Shown here in pieces: positions 9,562 to 17,237 of a stretch of DNA of 64,000 nucleotides; within the stretch, counting starts at the first letter, position 1; each line of letters opens with the position of its first letter. The DNA comes from JAHDHW01 sp965220465. GTDB lineage: Bacteria; Bacteroidota; Bacteroidia; Chitinophagales; Saprospiraceae. The stretch covers positions 558,001 to 622,000 of the forward strand of contig CBDCPZ010000023.1 of assembly GCA_965220465.1 (NCBI GenBank). Direction: 5' to 3'. Under the pieces are notes generated by a model. That model searched no databases and was not told where the DNA came from. It saw nothing but the letters and a program-made list of their open reading frames with translations. The translations under genes and the position numbers were made by a program.

Positions 9562-11505
9562 ATGAATAACGTTAATAAAATAATTATCGCTGGTTTGATC
9601 GCCACTGTTGTATTGTTTTTAACTTTTGTGCCGGTTGAAAAAGGAGTCCAGGCTTTCCATACAGCGGAAGAGTTGTCCTTTTATCATGGAATGACCAGCC
9701 AGCTTTCGATTGACTCAAATCAGTATTTTCCTACGCAAGCCTTATGTGGTGGATGCCATGGATTTGACCTGGATGGATTTGCGCTCGTGGATATGAAAGG
9801 GATGGATGTAAATATCTATGACGACTGGAGAACAACGATGATGGCTAATTCGGCAAAAGATCCTTTTTGGCGTGCAAAGGTGAGTCATGAATCATTGGTA
9901 AATCCTGAACATTCCGAAGCATTGGAAACTAAATGTACTTCCTGCCATGCACCGATGGGACAATATACTTCACGGTATCATGGTCATGAAATTTACACGA
10001 TGGATTCTCTGTTGGTTGATACCATAGGTTTAGACGGCGTTTCCTGCGGAGCTTGTCACCAAATTAGTACAGTAAATTTGGGCAATCAACATTCCGGAGA
10101 AATCAATTACGATACCTCGCGAGTGCAATATGGCCCTTATGAATCTCCTTTCGCACCACCGATGACTAGTTTTGTAGGTTTTACGCCCATTGAAAGCAGC
10201 CATATAAATGATGCTGGAATTTGCGCTTCTTGTCATACTTTGATTACAAAATCAGTGGATTTGGATGGTAATTTTACAGGTTCAACTTTTGTTGAACAAG
10301 CGACTTATCACGAATGGTTGAATTCAACTTACAATACTGATTCGGTCACTTGTCAGGGTTGCCATATGCCGCGAATTTCAGATTCAGTAATTATTTCTGA
10401 CAACTACCTTTTTCTTGCGGGTAGATCCCCTTTCGGTTTGCATGATTTGGTTGGTGGAAATACTTTTATGCTAAAATTAATGAGGGATAACAAAGAAGCG
10501 TTGGATATCAATGCAGAAGATTTTATGTATAACGAAACAATTGAAAAGACCTTTGCAATGCTTCAGCAAAAATCGCTTGATATTTATCTTGAGTTTGAAC
10601 AACAAGTTAATGACACTGCTTTTTTTACAGTGCAACTTTGGAATAAAGCAGGACATAAATTCCCTTCCGGATATCCAAGCCGCCGCGCATTTATTGAGTT
10701 TATTATTACAACGGAAGAAGGTGATACCCTTTTCAAATCAGGGGTTCTTGATAACAACTATGAAGTTGAAGGGCATGATGTAAATTTTGAACCACATTTC
10801 CAGGTAATCAACCAAACCGGACAAGTCCAAATATACGAACTCGTTGACGGGGATGTCAATGGCAATTTTACCACAGTGCTCGAAAGAGCTTATGTTGCTT
10901 TAAAAGACAATCGTTTGGCACCAATTGGTTTTACAACAACGCATGAAGTTTACGATACCACTCAAATAGTTGGAGATGCTTTGAATGATCCAGATTTCAA
11001 TAAGGATGAGGTTGGAACAGAAGGCAGCGGAACAGATATTGTGAATTACCACATTGCGCTTGATAATTTTGAAGGATTAATTAATATTTCTGCTAAAGTA
11101 TTTTATCAATCCCTTCCTCCAAGATGGGTCAATGAAATGTTTGAAGAAAGTACTCCTGAAATTGAAACTTTCCGAACCATGTTCGATGAAGCGGATAAAT
11201 CTCCTGTTTTGATAGCTTCGGCTAGCCTTAACGATATTTTTGTTGAATCAACCGCAACTTCTGATCTTAAAAATCGAAAACTTTCGCTTTTACATCCAAA
11301 CCCAACTATTGACGGAATGATTTCTTTTATCAATGAAATTGAACTGCAAATTGAAACCATCAATATATATAATCAAAATGGCGTATTGATAAAATCCATT
11401 TCGTACTCCGCCTCGACCATTCTGCTTCCAAAAGAAAAAGGGGTTTATATCGTCGAGATCCTTTCTGATGAGGGCATTATTATTGAAAAAGTTTTAAGGT
11501 TATAA
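9562..11505 (+). CDS. Secreted multiheme cytochrome c with T9SS tail
   Basis: A 647-residue exported protein with five CXXCH heme motifs: CGGCH near residue 61, CTSCH near 124, CGACH near 160, CASCH near 219 and CQGCH near 263. An N-terminal membrane/signal segment (about residues 6-25) precedes them. The second half has a beta-rich region starting at AGHKFPSGYPSRRAF, as in some decaheme or hydroxylamine-oxidoreductase-like cytochromes, and the last 75 residues form a type IX sorting domain (LHPNPTIDG to EKVLRL). It should move electrons at the cell surface, possibly in extracellular or nitrogen/sulfur redox chemistry; the substrate is not evident. ATG 9562 is chosen over an upstream TTG because it puts the hydrophobic signal at the N-terminus. 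Confidence 0.9.
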   Translation: MNNVNKIIIAGLIATVVLFLTFVPVEKGVQAFHTAEELSFYHGMTSQLSIDSNQYFPTQALCGGCHGFDLDGFALVDMKGMDVNIYDDWRTTMMANSAKDPFWRAKVSHESLVNPEHSEALETKCTSCHAPMGQYTSRYHGHEIYTMDSLLVDTIGLDGVSCGACHQISTVNLGNQHSGEINYDTSRVQYGPYESPFAPPMTSFVGFTPIESSHINDAGICASCHTLITKSVDLDGNFTGSTFVEQATYHEWLNSTYNTDSVTCQGCHMPRISDSVIISDNYLFLAGRSPFGLHDLVGGNTFMLKLMRDNKEALDINAEDFMYNETIEKTFAMLQQKSLDIYLEFEQQVNDTAFFTVQLWNKAGHKFPSGYPSRRAFIEFIITTEEGDTLFKSGVLDNNYEVEGHDVNFEPHFQVINQTGQVQIYELVDGDVNGNFTTVLERAYVALKDNRLAPIGFTTTHEVYDTTQIVGDALNDPDFNKDEVGTEGSGTDIVNYHIALDNFEGLINISAKVFYQSLPPRWVNEMFEESTPEIETFRTMFDEADKSPVLIASASLNDIFVESTATSDLKNRKLSLLHPNPTIDGMISFINEIELQIETINIYNQNGVLIKSISYSASTILLPKEKGVYIVEILSDEGIIIEKVLRL

Positions 11506-11520
11506 ATCATAATTATATCA

Positions 11521-11564
11521 AAAATAAAAGGAGCAACCAAATTGTTGGTTGCTCCTTTTATTTT
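11521..11564. terminator. Bidirectional terminator hairpin
   Basis: A perfect 20-bp inverted repeat (11521-11540 with 11545-11564) with the 4-base loop ATTG. The GC core GGAGCAACC is flanked by A-rich and T-rich ends, so it works in both directions. It sits exactly between the convergent stop codons at 11505 and 11592. Confidence 0.93.
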
Positions 11565-11591
11565 AAATTCTAATCTTACTATTTCAAATTA

Positions 11592-14465
11592 TTATTGTAA
11601 AACAACCTTTCCGTTATAAATGTTATCGTTTGCTAAAATCTGAATAAAATAAACCCCTTTTGCCAAATTAGATAGGTTTAATTCCTTAACATCTTTTTTC
11701 GCAACCTGGCCAATAGTTTGAAAATGAACTGTTTTACCTGAAAGATCTGTCAGTTTTAAACTAACATCATTTGCTGCAAAATCCATCATCAAATTAACAT
11801 TTCCATTGCTTGGATTAGGGTATAATTGGACTTCGTTTGAATCATCAATATTGAAAGTAGAAACTGGACCAACAACAACCTGCGCTTCAACTCTATCACT
11901 TAAACACGATAAGCCTTCGGCCTGAATTTCCCAATCATAAAAATAATAATAACGAGAGTTTCCTCCGCCAATAGAATTGGTTAGTTCAACTATATTTTCA
12001 ACGAAATATTCGCTATAATTTGCTCCACCGTTGCTTCGCTTTAAACGAGGACTGACATAACCAAGTGTTGTATTATTTTGGTCTTCGTTGGTTGTCAGCT
12101 CATAATCAAGACCTGGCTGCACATCAAAATTGAGGTCAATTCGAATTCCGTCTATATCAGCAACAGGCACATTCACTAATATCGAATTTACTACAGCTCC
12201 ACTATTATCCCGAAGTTCAATAAGTCGCTCCCCTTCCGTATCTGTAAAAACCAAAACGGAATTCACAGTAAAAGGCGAAATACAGTTAAAAATGATTCCC
12301 CCATTAAAATTATCTCCATTATATTCATTATTTCCTTCGTGCGTTGCCATTCCAACATTTTCTTCAGGAGCCATATATCCCACCAAATCTTCTACCCAGT
12401 AACTTGTTGTAACGTCAACATTGTTCAAAAACAGAGTATCGCCTTCAGGAAAAGAATTGCCACCAGATGGAGCATCCCACCATTGCGGATTGTCACCTAC
12501 AGCAATTAGCATTGCAGGGCCGGGACTTGGAATGTTAACATTTTCAGCAGTCGGGGCAGGGGCAGGCAATATATTTACCATAATAGATTCAGATTCAAAT
12601 TGGTCGCACAATCCTTGTGTTGTTACAAAATAATTTCCTGTTTCACTAACAGTGATGCTTTGAGTAGTTTCACCATTTGACCAGTCATAGGAGCTTGCTT
12701 CAGAAGAAGTCAGAACAATAAAATCGCCAACACAAAACTCAAGATCTCCTGAAATTTCCAATTCCGGAATTTCTTCTGGATCAACAGTAACGGAAATAGC
12801 TTGTGAAACGCCAAAACAATCATCATTATCTTGAACGATTACATTATAAATACCTGCTTCGGTTACCGTGATGTTCTGACTTGTTTCTCCATTACTCCAA
12901 TAATAGCTGTAACCAACTGGAGCCATCAATTCAACGCTTTCTCCTGAGCAAAAGATAGTACTTCCATCTGGTTCAATTGCAACTTGAATAGCTTCACAAT
13001 CGCCTTCTTCTATTGTTAAAAATTGATTGATTGCTGGATTGAAAATAACATCAAGATTTCCGGAAGGCCATTTTACAACAATATGACTAATTTCTGTAGC
13101 TTCTCCTAATCCATAATGTAAAGCCATTGAATTTCCAATTCCATAACTTTCCCCAGCCCTCACTTCTCGAATTTGAACACCCCATTCGCCATAAATTTCA
13201 ACTCTCGCACCTATAGCATTTCTGTTACTGGAATTTCCAATTAAATCAGCAGTGAAAAAGTTGTTGTCATTTCCTTCATTCATCCACAGCACATCATCAA
13301 TATTACTTGGATCCGTATAATTATTGGCATAACTCGCATAAATATCCAAAAACCCATCATGATTAAGGTCTCCAATTGCATAGGATTTCATGTTATTTGA
13401 ATCAAAAAGATTTTCAACTTTTGTAAAAGTCTTATCTCTATTGTTCAAATACAAACTATGCACTCCACCACCACCAGCAATTAAAACATCGACAAAGCCG
13501 TCATTGTCAAAATCACGCATTACGCCCTGAATCAGAAATCCGGTAATATCCACTCCAGAATTATTTGAAATATCTTTATAAAATCCATTTCCATCATTTT
13601 CTAAAAGTTGACTTGCAAAGTCATGGTTTGTAACAAAGACATCCAAATCTCCATCATTGTCAATATCCTGAAAGTCTGCAGTCCATGATTGCCAACCGAT
13701 TTTCAAACCGTAAGTTTCGGCAGATTCGGTATAATTGTTATTTCCATCATTTACCCATAAAGTATTGATTCGGCGTGAATCGGATGGATCACCAACCCCT
13801 TGACGGCATTTTGCAATATATAAATCCAAATCTCCGTCATTGTCAAAATCTGTCCAAACACTTCCGTAATTTCCGGAAGCCGACTCTCCTGAAGAACCAT
13901 TTACAGACATGTCAATCCAATCACCAGAATCCATCAATCCACCATTTCCATCGTTTCCAAATACGCCACTTTCTCCATCATCATTGCAAACAAAAGCATC
14001 AATGAGTCCATCATTATTGATATCTGCAAAATTAGAACCTTGAGCAAAAAAATTAGAGCCAGGAATGGTCGACATAGTATATTCAGAACCTGTATTGTCA
14101 GCTTTTATAAGTCTTGAATTGTTATAATCGCCGCACATCACATCATTGTAGCCATTATTGTCAACATCCCCAACACACATCGCCCACTGGCTTTGATTCG
14201 CAACTTGAGTGATTGAATCAGTTATAAAATTACCACCTGGGTTTTGGTATTCAAAAATCAAATAACGCCCTTGAGATAATCGGACAATGTCATCCAATTT
14301 ATCATTATTCATATCGGCAACAACTATTGCTACTCCGCTATGATTGGTATTATTAATAAGCGAGTTTTGGTTAGTAAATTCAATCTGTGCATTTAGGTTT
14401 ATTGAAAGAAAAAGGCAAAAAACAATTGCACTAACTAAAATAGTTCGGGTGTATTCTCTTTTCAT
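11592..14465 (-). CDS. Secreted FG-GAP/UnbV repeat protein, larger paralog
   Basis: A 957-residue exported protein homologous over most of its length to 6743-9181. A signal peptide (about residues 1-26) is followed by FG-GAP repeats with DVDNNGYND, DINNDGLID, DFDNDGDLD, DIDNDGDLD, DFDNDGFVD and DLNHDGFLD, an ASPIC/UnbV domain (GARVEIYGEWGVQIREV), two Ig-like segments with SCSGE/FCVGD-type openings, an extra beta-sandwich insert of about 150 residues absent from the smaller paralog (around WWDAPSGG and the jelly-roll-like stretch after it), and a type IX sorting domain (VQLYPNPSNG to GKVVLQ). Likely surface-displayed. The pair flanks the multiheme cytochrome gene. Confidence 0.9.
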   Translation of the reverse strand: MKREYTRTILVSAIVFCLFLSINLNAQIEFTNQNSLINNTNHSGVAIVVADMNNDKLDDIVRLSQGRYLIFEYQNPGGNFITDSITQVANQSQWAMCVGDVDNNGYNDVMCGDYNNSRLIKADNTGSEYTMSTIPGSNFFAQGSNFADINNDGLIDAFVCNDDGESGVFGNDGNGGLMDSGDWIDMSVNGSSGESASGNYGSVWTDFDNDGDLDLYIAKCRQGVGDPSDSRRINTLWVNDGNNNYTESAETYGLKIGWQSWTADFQDIDNDGDLDVFVTNHDFASQLLENDGNGFYKDISNNSGVDITGFLIQGVMRDFDNDGFVDVLIAGGGGVHSLYLNNRDKTFTKVENLFDSNNMKSYAIGDLNHDGFLDIYASYANNYTDPSNIDDVLWMNEGNDNNFFTADLIGNSSNRNAIGARVEIYGEWGVQIREVRAGESYGIGNSMALHYGLGEATEISHIVVKWPSGNLDVIFNPAINQFLTIEEGDCEAIQVAIEPDGSTIFCSGESVELMAPVGYSYYWSNGETSQNITVTEAGIYNVIVQDNDDCFGVSQAISVTVDPEEIPELEISGDLEFCVGDFIVLTSSEASSYDWSNGETTQSITVSETGNYFVTTQGLCDQFESESIMVNILPAPAPTAENVNIPSPGPAMLIAVGDNPQWWDAPSGGNSFPEGDTLFLNNVDVTTSYWVEDLVGYMAPEENVGMATHEGNNEYNGDNFNGGIIFNCISPFTVNSVLVFTDTEGERLIELRDNSGAVVNSILVNVPVADIDGIRIDLNFDVQPGLDYELTTNEDQNNTTLGYVSPRLKRSNGGANYSEYFVENIVELTNSIGGGNSRYYYFYDWEIQAEGLSCLSDRVEAQVVVGPVSTFNIDDSNEVQLYPNPSNGNVNLMMDFAANDVSLKLTDLSGKTVHFQTIGQVAKKDVKELNLSNLAKGVYFIQILANDNIYNGKVVLQ

Positions 14466-14742
14466 TTTTAAAGTTTAGATTATTAGAATTTTTAGGAAAA
14501 GTTAATCGATGCGTAATATAATGATAATACTCGGCTAAGGTAGGTTATGTATTAAAAAAAAATGTAAGTGTCAAATAGTTTTCACATGCATTAAAAGTTG
14601 GATAACCGAACTCTTGTGGCAGTTGGAACTTTGACTATATTATTTGAAGGATAGAACACAGAAACCGCGGATTGAGCAGATTGATAAGGTTCTTTATTTG
14701 TTATCTATGTTGTCCGTGTCGATTCTGGTCATTTAAGGCTGA
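14466..14742. other. Intergenic, decayed sequence
   Basis: Upstream region of the 957-residue UnbV gene. Around 14655-14735 a stretch containing CACAGAAACCGCGGATTGAG and TGTTGTCCGTGTCGATTCTG looks like a dispersed non-coding repeat of the kind common in these genomes; it has no coding potential. Confidence 0.35.
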
Positions 14743-15000
14743 TTAGTCTTTAATGCAGCGGCAAGAGAAAGCACTATCCTTATAAAAATTGCCCCTGTAC
14801 AGATAATTACTTGATCGATAGAAACTATAAATCCGAGCAAGAGAATAATCTGTTTCAGAGTCACTCCAGTAAATAGCGTAGTCACCAAAATCACCATCAG
14901 CGTCATTATAGCCAGTAAGTTGAGCGGAAAAACCACTATCGCCTTTATCTATTAATGCTTCATAAGCTTTTTTGCCCCCATTTTCAGCATCATTAATTTC
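14743..15000 (-). pseudogene. C-terminal fragment of a FISUMP-domain protein
   Basis: Read on the minus strand, this stretch encodes about 85 residues with no start codon and ending SCRCIKD then TAA (14743-14745). The phrases NGGKKAYEALIDKGDSGF, DYAIYWSDSETD, RIYSFYRSSN and YKDSAFSCRCIKD match the C-terminal half of the FISUMP (Fib_succ_major) domain. The last seven residues are almost the same as the end of the intact FISUMP protein at 39039-40193 (FSCRCIKD). The upstream part is missing: homology stops where the inverted repeat at 14993 begins. This is a relic left by deletion or insertion. Confidence 0.8.
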
Positions 15001-15049
15001 TCAATAGTAAACCACCGTCTGAGACGGTGGTTTACTATTGAGAAATTAA
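14993..15049. repeat. Perfect 27-bp inverted repeat (hairpin)
   Basis: Arms 14993-15019 and 15023-15049 are perfectly complementary around the loop TGA; the GC core ACCACCGTC/GACGGTGGT is followed outward by AT-rich ends. It ends 14 bases before the ATG of the lipoprotein gene at 15064 and begins where the FISUMP fragment breaks off. It could be a terminator, an mRNA leader hairpin, or a small insertion. Confidence 0.9.
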
Positions 15050-15063
15050 AAACAAAATCACTT

Positions 15064-15519
15064 ATGAGATTTTATTATTTTTTAATTCTAATAATCGGGT
15101 TTTCAATTTCCTGCAAAAACGAATCGCAAACAACGGAAACGAATGCTGAAGCCACGAATACTGTTTCAACTGAAACTCAAAACGATCTTCCAAGTTTTTA
15201 TATTGAAACTGAAATGAGTGAAGACGGCACGCCTAAGAGTACTGTTTCCATTTTAGTTGGAGGAAAAAAACTGGAGATCACAAAAGTCAATGCTTGTGAA
15301 AAAATCAATAAGGCAGATTATGCTCAACATAAAATTCCTGCTGAAGCAATCGCAGCTTGCGGTGGTTGGTGGGCTGACGCAGGCGATTACTTTTATGTTT
15401 TAGACGATGGCAATAACAATTACACTGTTATGCAAGGCATGATGGATGAAGAAAGTGCGATTGATTCGTACAACTACAAAATGGTAATGAAATTGAGCAA
15501 TAAGTTGAAGCCTAAATAA
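15064..15519 (+). CDS. Hypothetical lipoprotein
   Basis: A 151-residue protein with a lipoprotein signal peptide (hydrophobic residues 2-16, lipobox FSISC, lipidated Cys near 17) and a Thr/Glu-rich linker. A compact domain follows with YIETEMSEDGTPKSTVSIL, KKLEITKVNACEKI and ACGGWWADAGDYFYVLDDG, containing two conserved-looking cysteines. No family recognised. The start is fixed by the signal peptide. The strong hairpin 14 bases upstream would be in its leader if transcription starts farther left, so translation or transcription of this gene may depend on it. Confidence 0.75.
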   Translation: MRFYYFLILIIGFSISCKNESQTTETNAEATNTVSTETQNDLPSFYIETEMSEDGTPKSTVSILVGGKKLEITKVNACEKINKADYAQHKIPAEAIAACGGWWADAGDYFYVLDDGNNNYTVMQGMMDEESAIDSYNYKMVMKLSNKLKPK

Positions 15520-15552
15520 GAGATATTCAGTATTGTTTAAATGATCTTAGTT

Positions 15553-15864
15553 TTAACCTTTTTTCCAAAACTTCCAGTCTTTTTTCTTCTTTTTAGATTT
15601 TATTAAAACGTAACGAAGTGTTAGTGCAGATTGGCTTTCATAAAAACGTTCACCGCTGACAACGTTGAGGACAGGCTTGTAATCAAGGGAAATATTCAGT
15701 CGATCCAGCGTGATTTCCACTCCTGCGATTAAAGTAATCCCGGTTGGCGCTTTTAAATCTAATTCCGCAGATTTTGAGACAATCCAGCCTTTATGAAATC
15801 CGCCGCCATAATAAAAATTCAGGTTTTTACCGATCAGTTTTTGGTGCTGCTCCCAAAGCTTCAC
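15553..15864 (-). pseudogene. 5'-truncated outer-membrane beta-barrel gene
   Basis: About 103 residues that look like the C-terminal strands of an outer-membrane barrel: NLNFYYGGGFHKGW, GITLIAGVEITLDRLNISLD, YKPVLNV and SALTLRYVLIK, ending in a lysine-rich tail. There is no signal peptide. The only start is a GTG in the middle of a strand-like sequence, and coding similarity ends at about 15865, right next to the integrase gene. The 5' part is not elsewhere in the window. Probably a barrel gene broken when the adjacent island was inserted or rearranged; a short functional protein is unlikely. Confidence 0.65.
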
Positions 15865-15957
15865 AAATATGGTTTAATATAATTCCTTTTAAAGTTAAAG
15901 CATTGATAGTCAGTACAATTTTATATCATATTAATTCATAATGAACCATATTGTTAG

Positions 15958-15987
15958 TATATTTGCATGCAAATGGCATGCAAATTT
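15958..15987 (+). promoter_or_regulatory. Integrase promoter box with repeated GCATGC sites
   Basis: TATATTTG at 15958-15965 matches the Bacteroidota -7 consensus. It overlaps a palindrome, TTTGCATGCAAA (15963-15974), and a second GCATGCAAA copy follows at 15977-15985, 14 bases on. The doubled site just before the integrase start suggests a regulator or recombination-accessory binding site. Confidence 0.5.
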
Positions 15988-15995
15988 TAATATTT

Positions 15996-17204
15996 ATGAT
16001 TTCTGTAAAAATTATTCTCGACACGCGATCAAAGAAGGTTGATAACTCCTGCCCACTTAAACTTAGGATAGTTCATGATAGACAAACCTATCATTTAGCT
16101 CTTAATTATAATGTACTTGAAAAGGACTGGGATAAAGCCGGTCAAAAGGTGAAATCCACTTGCAAGACGATTGGTAATATCACCCGGTTCAACGCAATGA
16201 TCCATAAAGAAAAGCAAAAAGTACTCGATGTATTTACCAAATTACAAAGTGAAGGACAATTAGAAACCCTCTCCTTTAAGGAAATCAAACAACATATTTC
16301 CAATAAGCATACAGAGTTGATGACCCTTGAATTTGGAGAAAATGTTATTGGACAACTTCGGAAAGCGCAAAAATATGGCAATGCCCGTGTCTATGACACC
16401 ATGATTAGAAGTATTCGCGATTTTGTTAAACAGAAAGATTTTCCGATGAAACAAATTACCTATTCTTGGCTTAAAAAATACGAGGCCTGGTATTTTTCAA
16501 AAGGTAATTCGGTGAATGGTTTAAGTGTTAATTTAAGAACCCTCCGAGCATTATTTAATAGAGGTATTAAGCACAGATTTATTTCTAGAGATTATTATCC
16601 CTTCTCAGAGTATAGCATCAAAAAAGAAACAACCCTTAAAAGAGCGATTACCCGAGAAGACCTTGAATGTTTGAAGCTATTCGAACCTGAAACAGAAAAG
16701 CAAAAAAGGGCAAAAGATTACTTCTTTATGAGTTTTTATTTGATGGGGGCTTCTTTTGTAGATCTTGCGTTTCTCAAAGTAAGCAATATTTTTAAAGGGA
16801 GAATTGAATATAAGCGGAGGAAAACCGGAAGACTTCATAGCATCCCTATTTCTTCTCCTTTAAAACAAATACTAGACAAATATCTGCCAGGAAAGAAAAA
16901 AAACGATTTTATCTTGGATGTAATTAAATCAGAAGACCCAAAAAGACAAATTGTAAATGTCAGGGATGAACTACGTCGCTATAATCGTAGTCTTAAAGAA
17001 ATTGGGGAGTTAAGCGGCATTGAAGCAACTCTTACCAGTTATGTCTCACGGCATACTTATGCCACTATTGCAAAATTTAAAGGTGTTCCAACAGCTGTAA
17101 TTAGTGAGGCATTGGGGCATTCATCAGAAGAAGTTACCCAAGTATATTTGGATTCGTTTGATAAGAGTATCATGGATAAATATCACAATATTATTATTGA
17201 ATAG
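15996..17204 (+). CDS. Tyrosine recombinase (integrase)
   Basis: A 402-residue site-specific recombinase. N-terminal arm-type DNA-binding domain (about residues 1-95, KIILDTRSKK through the WDKAGQKV region), SAM-like core-binding domain (about 100-205), C-terminal catalytic domain. Visible catalytic residues: Lys in KRRKTGRLH, His-x-x-Arg equivalent in SRHTYAT, His in LGHSSEE and nucleophile Tyr in QVYLDSF near the end. The usual first arginine is replaced by the sequence LMGASFVDLAFL, as in IntDOT-like Bacteroidota enzymes that lack ArgI. ATG 15996 is preferred over an upstream TTG because the promoter-like repeat lies between. It sits at the left edge of the defence island and is convergent with GajB, so it probably mobilises or once mobilised that island. 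Confidence 0.9.
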   Translation: MISVKIILDTRSKKVDNSCPLKLRIVHDRQTYHLALNYNVLEKDWDKAGQKVKSTCKTIGNITRFNAMIHKEKQKVLDVFTKLQSEGQLETLSFKEIKQHISNKHTELMTLEFGENVIGQLRKAQKYGNARVYDTMIRSIRDFVKQKDFPMKQITYSWLKKYEAWYFSKGNSVNGLSVNLRTLRALFNRGIKHRFISRDYYPFSEYSIKKETTLKRAITREDLECLKLFEPETEKQKRAKDYFFMSFYLMGASFVDLAFLKVSNIFKGRIEYKRRKTGRLHSIPISSPLKQILDKYLPGKKKNDFILDVIKSEDPKRQIVNVRDELRRYNRSLKEIGELSGIEATLTSYVSRHTYATIAKFKGVPTAVISEALGHSSEEVTQVYLDSFDKSIMDKYHNIIIE

Positions 17205-17237
17205 TTTTTACTGAAATAAATAGATCTAGATGATAAT

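Noticed and set aside
14733..14936. A 67-codon minus-strand frame with hydrophobic translation
   Set aside because: It is an out-of-frame reading of the FISUMP relic, whose frame gives SCRCIKD and other family residues.
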